From Amphiura filiformis (lineage: Eukaryota; Echinodermata; Ophiuroidea; Amphilepidida; Amphiuridae): 64,000 nt of DNA. Positions within the stretch are counted from its first letter, which is position 1. Every line of letters begins with the position of its first letter. Where the stretch lies: assembly GCF_039555335.1 (NCBI RefSeq), contig NC_092628.1, forward strand, positions 76,076,713 to 76,140,712, given 5' to 3'. The notes under the pieces were generated by a model. The model was given only the letters and a program-made list of their open reading frames with translations. It had not been told where the DNA came from and made no database searches. Shown one piece after another: positions 33,301-45,300 of the stretch. A program made the position numbers and the translations under genes.

Positions 33301-36300
33301 GTCGTGAGGATGCCTGATGACAGATTACCAAAAGCTGTGATGTATGGTGAGCTCACAGAAGGAAAGAGTAAACGTGGTGGGAATAATCTTCGCTATAGAG
33401 ATGTTGTGAAGCGTCATCTGAAAACAGCAGACTTGGATGTTGAAACATGGAAGACGGAAGCTAGTAACCGGGTCAAACTGTGTAGACTCTCATTCATCTG
33501 GGTATGTTGAAATTAAGATTTAATTTAAATCTGGTCAACCAGACATACCTATTTTTGACGGACGAACCGACGTTGCGACTGAAACCTTCAGTCTTCAGCT
33601 GGGTTGTGATGCAAATCGGGTCAGTTGGAGGAAGAAGATCCACGATGCTGGGAAAACAGTGGAGCGGAAGCGAAAGGAGAAGTACCTTGAAGAGACGATA
33701 TCCATCAACTTCGACAACTGTGCCTTCATCGACCACGACGGGCAGCCCATGATGATGAATGCGAAATTAACTGAATGTTCAACTTATAGTTTATCGGATT
33801 CTTCTTTTTCAGTGATGTTGCAATATTTTTGACCAGTGTATGTATTTATAACCGATTTGCATAAAGCACTCGTTCTTAGTTCTGAATGTGTACTATCAAT
33901 ATTAAACATAAGATTGCGTTCAACATTCTGTAGCTCAGCCGTAGCTACGTGGGGGAGGGGTACATTGTACCATGACTTGTGTCTAATGCCAAAAGGTACT
34001 TTTGTGTTAAATACTCTTCGAAATTCTCTTTGCTGCAATGACAAATGTTGCTTCTCACCTATACAGGACAGCTCACATTGGACAGATATTCATAGGTTTA
34101 GGAGGCCCGATATGCCAGGGTGGATCCCCAGCTCTCTCTGCAACATGGTTCCCAGCCAATCAACGCACTACTTCTACCGCTATTGCTACGGTTGCAGGGA
34201 TACTCGGATCGTCCGCTTCTTTTCTGATTGGACCAATGATTGTATCAGATGTGAAATCAATAAATAACACAGAGTAAGTGATCCCATTTAAATGACAATG
34301 GTATCAAGGTAGCGGAATAAATGTTAGTTTTTGCATTAATTTTGAGAGTCTATCATCACCTTCTTTGCTCTACCTTCTCGGAAATGTGTGCCGGGTATTC
34401 AACTTTTTTACTTTTGCTAGGGTTAGTGTGGATTCCAGCTGCATGGTCCGCTTGCTACAGACTAGTTTGGTTATGAAGTGGTACATATACAGAGATCCCC
34501 ATGGGCAAAGTGTCTTGCTTTGCCATCCCACTAGTATACGATTAACTGTGCTTGATCTATTCTTTTGGTTGGCTGGCATGTGCCTGATACATTCTCCGAG
34601 ACATTCATCCTACGTATTTGAAGTAATCGCTTTTAGCCGGAGAAGCAAAAAATCCTTTTGATGTCATGACAGTATCTGCAGCTGGAGAGGGAGGGTTCCC
34701 GGGACCAAGGCGCTAAACCCATCGCCTCGCCGCCCGTAAGTCGAGGACAGTTGCAGTAGACTGAGTGAACAGACATTATGATGTAGTATAACCTGGGCTT
34801 GATATTACTGATATCTTCAAGACCATGCACGTCCTTCAAAACCATTGATGCCGATCAAGACATGTAGCGGCCAAACCCGGGCATGATTTCAATCTCAATC
34901 CTAAACAGTTAATCCGTGGAAGTTGCGATCATTGTTATGTATTATTAAAAACTGTTATTATAAATTTTATTGTTGACCTTGATGATGATGCTGATGATGA
35001 TGACGATGACGATGACGACGACGACGATGATTATGAGGATGATGATGAGACTTGATGTTAAGGGTAGACGCGGTATTGTTGGTCGAAGCAAGATTCATTA
35101 TCTTAATCAATTATTGAAAAATAACACTTTGATGTTTTGCAAAAGTTCATTCTACAATTTATATATTTTGAAAACTTGCTTGATTTATTGTTGTTAATGA
35201 GTTGTGTACGTTTAACAAAAGTGTTATTGTTTCAGCCCTCTTTACAACATAACTCAAGAACCTCAGGACCTACAAAAGTATATCTGTGATATTTGAATTC
35301 TTCTACACACTCGCTACCAAATGATCAATGCAATTTTTGCCAAAGCTCACTACCATTCCCAAGATGCTGTGAACTACCAAATCGCAACAGTTTAAAACAG
35401 TTGCTAATCTTAATGATGTTGTTTTCGTATTATATATACGTCGTATATATATAGATGTTACTTACTAAATACTCTTCTTCTTGCAGCCTCTTCCCATCTC
35501 ATAACATTTCCAATGGAAGCATATATCTAACCCAAGATGGTTTGTAATGATTTATTTTAATGTATATACTTTTAATCAGTAAATGTAGCAGAGAGCGAAA
35601 GAGACAAATTTACCGAGAAAAACGGAGGTAGGGAGAGGAGATAATGTCTGTGTTCTGTGCATGAGCTATAATAGCACACTAATGTATCATACCCCTTACA
35701 ATACGATATGGAAAGGTTTTATACCAATGAACGACACTTTTATTTTCGTGTATATTTTACAATTCGTTAATGATTACTTCGTTAATGATTTCTTCTGAAA
35801 AATAAATATTGTTTTTGCAGATCTTAAAATTCTACCTGAGGTTCAAAGTTATCACTACCACGAAGTTCTTACGTTATTATACATTGGCAAGTTATTTGTT
35901 TTCTGTAATTGTTTTATTGGGTAATTCAAGCATAAAATTCCATACGTAAATGGCTTTAGTGGAGGTTCTAAAATAATATAAAAAAATTGTCCTTTATTTA
36001 CATATCTATATTATATAATAAAGTAATACACAATCATGTTAGCAAATTTTTTGGAGATAGCATTGGGCAATTTGCTATAATTTGGGTCAATTAAGAAAAA
36101 AGGGAAACAGGCAACGTATCAACATTACCATGCTCACTTGCTATTTACGTGTATATCTTACACTTTGTTACAGAATGCGGTATGGCACTGTTTTTCTGTG
36201 TTTTAATTATGTGTTATTTTCCTGCTAAACCGCCATCACCACCAAGTATTTCTGCATCTGCGCAGAGAGAAGATTTCATCTTCGGAGCCTTCAAACTTAT

Positions 36301-39300
36301 CAGGTGTGTGTTTTGTTCCAAGCAAGGAATCCTAATACATTTGATCATGAACAACTATTACAACCCACTTTAATTCGGAAGCGATGCATAATTAATATAA
36401 AGGGAATTATTATTTGAATATAAATAAGTTTGAACTCCCGGGCCACACGTAAGAACAGATGATTAATTGTGTATTTTATTCCCAGGAATAAAACAAACAT
36501 TTTTTAAGAGCAAAAATAAATATTGGGGTGATTTAGTCTCCCTGGATCAACGCCTATGCCACACCAGGCAAGGCGGTAGATCGTTTTCCTTCCCGCCAAA
36601 ATGAGCGTAAGGGCTGGTCCTTATAGGTCTGTCACACTACGACGGACTGGATTAACGTACATCACCGAATACAAAAATATTTTATTCGGTGGAAAAATCA
36701 CCAGTCCGGCAGAAGATTCGGTGGGATTTTGGGTCCGATTCCCGTTCGTCTCTCTATGCGTTGTGGCCGCTAATAACCCTGCAGGCGTCTTATATCCGAT
36801 CGTTCAACGTCCGACAAATGACCGGATTTGGGGTCCGAATCCCGTTCGTTTCTCTATGCGTTGTGGCCGCTAATAATCCTGCAGGCGTCTTATATTCGAT
36901 CGTTCAACGTCCGACAAATGACCGGATTTGGGGTCAACGTCCGACAAATTTACGGATTTTGGGATCCGATTCCCGTTCGTCTCTCTATGCGTTGTGGCCG
37001 CTAATAATCCTGCAGGCGTTTTATATTCAATCGTTCAACGTCCGACAAATAACCGGCGAATCCGTGGCATGTGGCACCAACAGGGACGTCCACACTATCA
37101 GAAAAGTGGGGGAGGAGAGGGTGTTTGAGAGGGTTTTTGACCCCTTAGAGGCAGTGACGTAGCAAGCACTTTTTCAGAGGGTGAACAAAGTGGGGAAAGA
37201 CAACTTTTAAGGGGGAAAACTTTGACGAAAATGGTCAAATATTGGCTAATAAGTACAAAAGGGCTACAAATCTGATATATCAGGGCAACCAGAGTCCGGG
37301 GGCAATAGAGGTGAGAAACCTTTGGACAATGAAGGCCCAATTGAAGCCATTTGTCATTTTTTAGATCAATTTTAGCACTATTATTGGGTACTATTTTAGT
37401 TTGAAACAGCCGCAAATTGGTGAAACGAAAGCCTAATTAAAGCCATTGAGAAGTTTTCACAATTATTGTATAATATAAACAATTGTTTTAAAAATAACAC
37501 GTGGATGTCCATAGCAGAAGCAAAATGGAAGACTTGTCCATTTTTCAAAATGAAGATCCAATTGAAGCCATTTGCATGGGGACTGTAGGGCCTATTAGGC
37601 CTGGGCCTATTGTGTAAAAATTTAGTTTTAAAAATGGAAAATTTGGACACTTGTTTTTGGTGCATCATTTTTACACTATTATTGCCTTAAACAAAAAAAC
37701 AAAGAAGGCCCGAACTGAATTTGCAAAATTTAAAATGTTACACTGATCCACTGACACTTTAAGATATAAGACTTCAGACTCGTAATTTCAGGTAAAGCAT
37801 GCATGGATTGATATGTTAAAGTCAGTAATAGACCTAAGTCCGTCTTAAATATTGATTTTGGTGACAAAATGGGAGTACAAAATGTCACGGGCCCTACATA
37901 TCGACGGGCCGGCAGTAATTTTCACAGGCTTTTGGGCCAAGGAACGACATTTAAAGCACTGCCTATAATAATCACAGGCCTATACTTAGGCTTACTATAT
38001 ACTATCCTGGGCCTACTCAATAACATACAATTTAACCTTTTCCATGTTTTCTTTTTTCTTTCTTGTCAATCACTAAAACTGGTAGGAATTTGATATTGCG
38101 TCCTCTACCCTTCAGAAAGTGCCCCTCCCTCAACATGCTCAATACTACTTACATGCATAGGCCTACTAAATTACGTGCAATTTAACTTTTCTCTTCTCTC
38201 TCTCTTCAATTTTTCTCACTTTCTTTTCTTTTTTCTCCTTTCCCCTTTTTTCTACTTGTCAGTCACTAAAGTACTGGGGGAAATATGATATTGCGTCACA
38301 CACCCTTCAGAAACCCCCCCCCCCCCCCCCATGATTGATGCACATGTTCGCCATAGGCCTACATCCGGTACAAGCGCCTGCGAAACCTTGCAAACACCTG
38401 CGGTATATAAACGAAAGAATAACGAACAAACCCAGGGTATATATACAGAACTGTACGAACACACATCGGACAACTTCCGAACATGTGTATTCGGCACACT
38501 CCGTTTCAAGTTTTGTGCATGCACAAAACTTGAAACGTATTGTCGACGGACTAAACAATCATCACCTAACACGAAATGCATTTGGCGGATAATAGCAGGA
38601 CATATGAAGAACATAAAACGAACATTGACGAACACTAACGGATTTGCTAAAATACCATCCGTTTCTTATACGGAAGACCGATCCGGTGTAGTGTGACACT
38701 AACACGGTCTGGGTCACGTACATCACCGAATGCATAAATATGCTATCCGGTGGTGAAGGCCTCACAGGAACGTATTTGCAACGAACACGGGCCGAGTGCA
38801 ACGAACAAAGAACGAACATGAACGAAAGGAGAGCGAACAAACTCCGGCAATATTCAGCACCATACGAACACACATCGGATAAATACCGAACATGTGTATT
38901 CGGTACACTCCGTTTCAAGTTTTGTGCATGCCGATGGACTTAACGAACATCACCTAACACGAAACGCATTTGGCGGATGATAGCAGGACATAAAAAGAAC
39001 ATAAAACGATCATTGACGAACAACAACGGATTTACTAAAATACCATCCGTTTCTTGTACGGAAGACCTATTCGGTGTAGTGTGACAGAAGCATAAGGTCT
39101 GTCACACTACGACGGACTGGATTAACGTACATCACCGAATACAAAAATATTTTATTCGGTGGAAAAATCACCAGTCCGGCAGAAGATTCGGTGGGATTTT
39201 GGGTCCGATTCCCGTTCGTCTCTCTATGCGTTGTGGCCGCTAATAACCCTGCAGGCGTCTTATATCCGATCGTTCAACGTCCGACAAATGACCGGATTTG

Positions 39301-42300
39301 GGGTCCGATTCCCGTTCGTTTCTCTATGCGTTGTGGCCGCTAATAATCCTGCAGGCGCCTTATATTCGATCGTTCAACGTCCGACAAATGACCGGATTTG
39401 GGGTCAACGTCCGACAAATGTCCGGATTTTGGGACCCGATTCCCGTTCGTCTCGCTATGCGTTGTGGCCGCTAATAATCCTGCAGGCGTTTTATATTCAA
39501 TCGTTCAACGTCCGACAAATAACCGGCGAATCCGTGGCATATGGCACCAACAGGGACGTCTACACTATCAGAAAAGTGGGGGAGGAGAGGGTGTTTGAGA
39601 GGGTTTTTGACCCCTTAGAGGCAATGACGTAGCAAGCACTTTTTCAGAGGGTGAACAAAGTGGGGAAAGACAACTTTTAAGGGGGAAAACTTTGACGAAA
39701 ATGGTCAAATATTGGCTAATAAGTACAAAAGGGCTACAAATCTGATATATCAGGGCAACCAGCGTCCGCGGGCAATAGAGGTGTGAAATCTTTGGACAAT
39801 GAAGGCCCAATTGAAGCCATTTGTCATTTTTGGATCAATTTTAGCACTATTATTGGGTACTATTTTAGTTTGAAACAGCCGCAAATTGGTGAAACGAAAG
39901 CCTATAATTGAAGCCATTGAAAAGTTTTCACAATTATTGTATAATATAAACAATTGTTTTAAAAATAACACGTGGATGTCCATAGCAGAAGCAAAAAGGA
40001 AGACTTGTCCATTTTTCAAAATGAAGGTCCAATTGAAGCCATTTGCATGGGGACTGTAGGGCCTATTACGCCTGGGCCTATTGTGTAAAAATTTAGTTTT
40101 AAAAATGGAAAATTTGTTTTTGGTGCATCATTTTTACACTATTATTGCCTTAAAAAAAAAACAAAGAAGGCCCGAACTGAATTTGCAAAATTTAAAATGT
40201 TACACTGATCCACTGACACTTTAAAATATAAGACTTCAGACTCGTAATTTCAGGTAAAGCATGCATGGATTGATATGTTAAAGTCAGTAATAGACCTAAG
40301 TCCGTCTTAAATACTGATTTTGGTGACAAAATGTCACGGGCCCTTCATATCGACGGGCCGGCAGTAATTTTCACAGGCTTTGGGCCAAGGAACGACATTT
40401 AAAGCACTGCCTATAATAATCACAGGCCTATACTTAGGCTTACTATATACTATCCTGGGCCTACTCAATAACATACAATTTAACCTTTTCCATGTTTTCT
40501 CTTCTTTTTTCTTTCTGGTCAATCACTAAAACTGGTAGGAATTTGATATTGCGTCCTCTACCCTTCAGAAAGTGCCCCTCCCTCAACATGCTCAATACTA
40601 CTTACACATGCATAGGCCTACTAAATTACGTGCAATTTAACTTTTTCGCTTCTCTTCTCTCTTAAATTTTTCTCACTTTCTTTCTTTTTTCTCTCCTTTC
40701 CCCTTTTTTCTACTTGTCAGTCACTAACCCAGCAAACACAAAACGTTTTCGACATCATTCGCAAAAGGGTATAAAAGGTTGTCAGAAAACGTTTAAATGT
40801 AGGGTATATTAAGAGTATAAAGAGTTTTCATAACCTTAAAAAACATTTTTTTGATAATCTTCTGCTCAGCAAACAAAAATGTTTTACAGAAAGTTATATA
40901 AAGGGTATAAAAACGTTTTAATAACATTCCAAAAACGTTCTTGAAAACTTGATACAAAACATTCTAAACAAAATGTTAGTTTGGGGTTGAAAAAATATTT
41001 TGCGAAAAATGTTTGCCCAAAATATTTTCAAAAACGTTTTAAAAACGTTTTCATGACCTTTATATAACCCGACATTTAAATGTTATTAAAATGTTTTGAA
41101 AAAAACATTTTAAGAACATTTCTGTGTTTGCTGGGTTAAAATGTTTTAACATAATGTTGTTTTAACATAATGTTAAAGTATCGACACAATATTTGGCAAA
41201 AATGTTTGCAAAATAACATTTTTTGAAAACATTTAAAAATATTGTTGTAGTTTGTTTTCGTACAAAACGTTTTAAAACGTTTTCATGACCTTTATATAAC
41301 CCGACATTTTAATGTTATTAAAACGTTTTTACCTAAACCAAAAGCCAAAATATAACTTATTTAAAACGTTTTTAAAACGTTTTTGTGTTTGCTGGGAAAG
41401 TACTGGGGGAAATATGATATTGCGTCACACACCCTTCAGAAAATCCCCCCATGATTGATGCACATGTTCGCCATAGGCCTACATCCGGCACAAGCGCATG
41501 CGAAACCTTGCAAACACCTGCGGTATATAAACGAAAGAATAACGAACAAACCCAGGGTATATATACAGAACTGTACGAACACACATCGGACAACTTCCGA
41601 ACATGTGTATTCGAGCACACTCCGTTTCAAGTTTTGTGCATGCACAAAACTTGAAACGTATTGTCGACGGACTAAACAAACATCACCTAACACGAAACGC
41701 ATTTGGCGGATAATAGCAGGACATATGAAGAACATAAAACGAACATTGACGAACACTAACGGATTTGCTAAAATACCATCCGTTTCTTATACGGAAGACC
41801 GATCCGGTGTAGTGTGACACTAACACGGTCTGGGTCAACGTACATCACCGAATGCAAAAATATGCTATCCGGTGGTGAAGGCCTCACAGGAACGCATTTG
41901 CAACGAACACGGGCCGAGTGCAACGAACAAAGAACGAACATGAACGAAAGGAGAGCGAACAAACTCCGGCAATATTCAGCACCATACGAACACACATCGG
42001 ATAAATACCGAACATGTGTATTCGGTGCACTCCGTTTCAAGTTTTGTGCATGCCGACGGACTTAACGAACATCACCTAACACGAAACGCATTTGGCGGAT
42101 GATAGCAGGACATAAAAAGAACATTAAACGATCATTGACGAACAACAACGGATTTACTAAAATACCATCCGTTTCTTGTACGGAAGACCTATTCGGTGTA
42201 GTGTGACAGAAGCATAAGATTAGCTCAAGTTATTTGGGTCCATATTTGAACGTTAAGCCCTCTCTGACATTACAAAATCCTTAGTAAGACCAGGGTTAAG

Positions 42301-45300
42301 CGTAGAATTAATGATATTTACCATGTTTACTAATCGTTGGTGTCTTAACCTTTTAGGAAAACACAAAACAGAAGCCGATAACACCACCTTGCCAAACGGT
42401 TTTGCCTTTGTTTAAAGAGTGAAAAAGTTGAAAATATCAGATTATCCCCCATTTTAACAGTAACCAGTCCGATATACTCTTCACTCAACTAATGATAGAT
42501 TCCTTATATCTAAATGTCTTTATATCTTCTTTGATTCATTGATGCACGTTGATCATATAGGCATCGTGAATTTTGGTTATTGGGATTAGCCTATGCACTA
42601 GCCTTGGGAATAGGTCAGGCGTGGATGACACAGATAGCTATCATATTTGAAAATACTATGGATGTACAGCAGGTCAGTACCGTCAGTAAATGTATTTGTT
42701 ATAACGCTGCTTACTAAATAAAAAAAAGACAGGAGGATTAATTGTGTTTATATTTCATTATGAACTTACATACCATATATGCCTAATTGGAAACAGTAGA
42801 CCTACTTTAATCAGTAATCTTCATCGTGAACCACCTGTAAAACACACAGAGAATCTAACAATATTATGTTGCTAGCTGTGCAAGGTGCAATTTTGATGCT
42901 AACGGAAGCTTTCCAGACACAGGATGCTCTAAAGAAAAATGGATTTAGTTGTTGCTATTGATTATTGTCCAAGTTTTCTTGCTTACCTAAAAAGCAACTA
43001 CAGTCAATGCATTGACAAACAAAACAAAACTAGAGAAGTGAATAAGGGTAGCCTCAGTAAATGTTGGTAAATTGGTTGGCCACATTCCTGTACCCCGGAG
43101 TGCTCATCTCTCTTTCCAAAGCTATTAAACTAGACTTCTCCGTGTAATGTTGCTGCAAGAGTCTGTTATACCTTCACAGCATAGCCGACGCCCGTACACC
43201 TAAGTAGAGAAGAGCAATCATGGTCTTCCGTAAGGACACAACACCAATCCAACCCACTTATAATTTTAAGTCATGTGCGCTACTACTAGACCACACCTGC
43301 CCTCAGAACTAAAAGATAAGCAAAACTACTTTTGAAAAGTGTCAAGTCGTATGAAAAAACTACTGTGTTGTAAAAATGTTACACTGAGCATATAACTAGA
43401 CAAAAATCAAGGAAATCTACTTTGAAATTTGAAGACGATGCTTCATTTTTTGTCAGCGTATTGCAATCACTTGGGCATGTGATCGGTTGCGTAGATTTCT
43501 TTTTGACATTGGGGGAGTGGGAAGTTGGTGTAAAATCTGTGTAAAACTTTGGCATTTTCAAGCTAAAATGGCATAATTTGCGATATATTTGGTCGAATCC
43601 ATGGCTTGTGACCTCATACGGTAACAGACTTGCAGATACCTGAGACTCCTAATTGGTGGCTGAAGCTCCGGCATTATTGAATAGCTTATTCATCATTTTA
43701 CAAACGTTGAAACTTATCTACAAACTACTCGTCTGTTATCATGTATTAGGCTATGTTAATTTAATTCAAAAGTTATAATCACATTGGTTGCTCTCTTCAT
43801 TATTTCTTCCTTTTCTAAGGATACCACAGGAATGATAGCCTTCTTTGCCAGCATGATGGGTATTGTAGGGGCAATATTCTTTGGCGGGTAAGAATAGACG
43901 TGTTTAAGTTCATTAAGAAAAGCGCTTTAATATTGGATGAATGGACAATAATCGTACGGTCACCTCTAGCCATAGACCTTACAGACATGCTATACATTTA
44001 TTGTGAATTGTCGATCAAATACTTTTCTTCGAAATCTATCATAATGACAAATGGATTAAAAATCGTAATCAACAAACTTTTTCGTGTTAGCATTATTGAC
44101 TTGATCGTTTTGCACAAATAATGCAGATTAATATGTGACTGGATACTTCAATACATACTTGGTTGCTTAGAATTCTGCCTTAATTGGGCAAGCCCGTGGC
44201 TCCCATCTACGCTATTCTCCTCATCGCTTTATTTCCACATATACGACCACCTGTCTAATTTGTCTTCTCTCTGTTGTCTCTTCCATCCATCACATCTCCA
44301 ATAAGTCCGGGAGTCCTCAATATGTGACCAGTCCAATTATTATCCACTGTATACTTGAACACAATTGTTATATCCTTTGCGTACAAAATCCTTGCTCTGA
44401 TACGATCTACAAAATTGTGTTACTTATACCTGTCACCCCTTTTCCCACTACGAACAGTATTCCTCAGGCTGTTCCGCTTACATTGACAGACGTGTCCTAT
44501 CATAAACAAGACTTCAGCAAGTCTAAGGAAGATAGAACAAATTCCCTTTTTGGGAAAGAGGGTCCATTTGGCGTACTTCAAATCTTCGTTCTGGCTTGAA
44601 TAGTAGCACCTTGGCTTAGCAAAAGAATTAATTGACTGGTTTGCAAGTGATTGTCTTCGATAACACTCTACAATCCTATACAGCTCACACTTGGAACATT
44701 CTGCATTATTCTGTTTTCCCGCGCGCAGGTGTTTTTTTCTCTCATTTATATTAACAGGGAATTATCATACCTATTATCTATTATATACATTACAATTTTA
44801 CAGTCCTGACACAACAGGTGTCGTTATTGAAATACATGTCTGATTGCCTGGGTAATAGTTTTCCTTAATTGCATAATCACGGCTGATCATCACAACTTGC
44901 CTGAACTGCACGCTAAGCCAAACTACTGATTTTACAAGTCCTTGGTTAGCATAGTTAGGCTTATGGTACGGTAAGCAAAACTTTCTTTTTATTGACTGCC
45001 TCCTTTGCCATGGCAATATTTGTCTTCTCTCTGACGGACTCTCCCATCCTCTGTACGCAGACTGCACATGTATTTGAACCGCTCGACCTCCTCCACATTA
45101 TGACTATCTATGGTAATGTTTAAAACCTGGCCCTCCTCCTTTTTTTGTGTGACTTTATCATGTCATGTATTATTATGCAGAAAGCCCCCGCAAAAAACAC
45201 ATCACTGTGGTACTCTTCAAATTAATGTTCATCATATTCTTTTGATCTTCCATTCAAGCTGTCCATCGATCTTTGTAAACCTGCTTCGGTACTTGTCACC

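Larger units (their letters stand above)
31071..34066 (+). other. Intron 3 with several inserted repeats
   Basis: This 3-kb intron holds a poly(C) run at about 31146-31168, a MITE with telomere-like repeats (31450-31705) and a sense-oriented LINE fragment (about 31960-33520). The remainder shows no feature I can name. Confidence 0.6.
36304..42560 (+). other. Intron 7, mostly a tandem duplication
   Basis: Largest intron of the transporter gene. About 36630-42210 is two tandem copies of a repeat unit described separately; flanking intron sequence on each side shows nothing else. Confidence 0.7.

Noticed and set aside
33504-33752. Open frames after the intron 3 LINE as host exons
   Set aside because: They lie just downstream of LINE sequence, show no match to the transporter and fit no exon phase.
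36601-37162. Open frames reading SRSSLYALWPLI or FPFVSLCVVAANN
   Set aside because: Both frames are open over the same ~107-bp tandem repeat within an intronic transposon. No start context or homology supports coding.
38252-38943. Several overlapping open frames on both strands (and again at 41372-42065)
   Set aside because: They lie in the duplicated, palindromic repeat unit and are open on both strands at once, as expected of inverted repeats.
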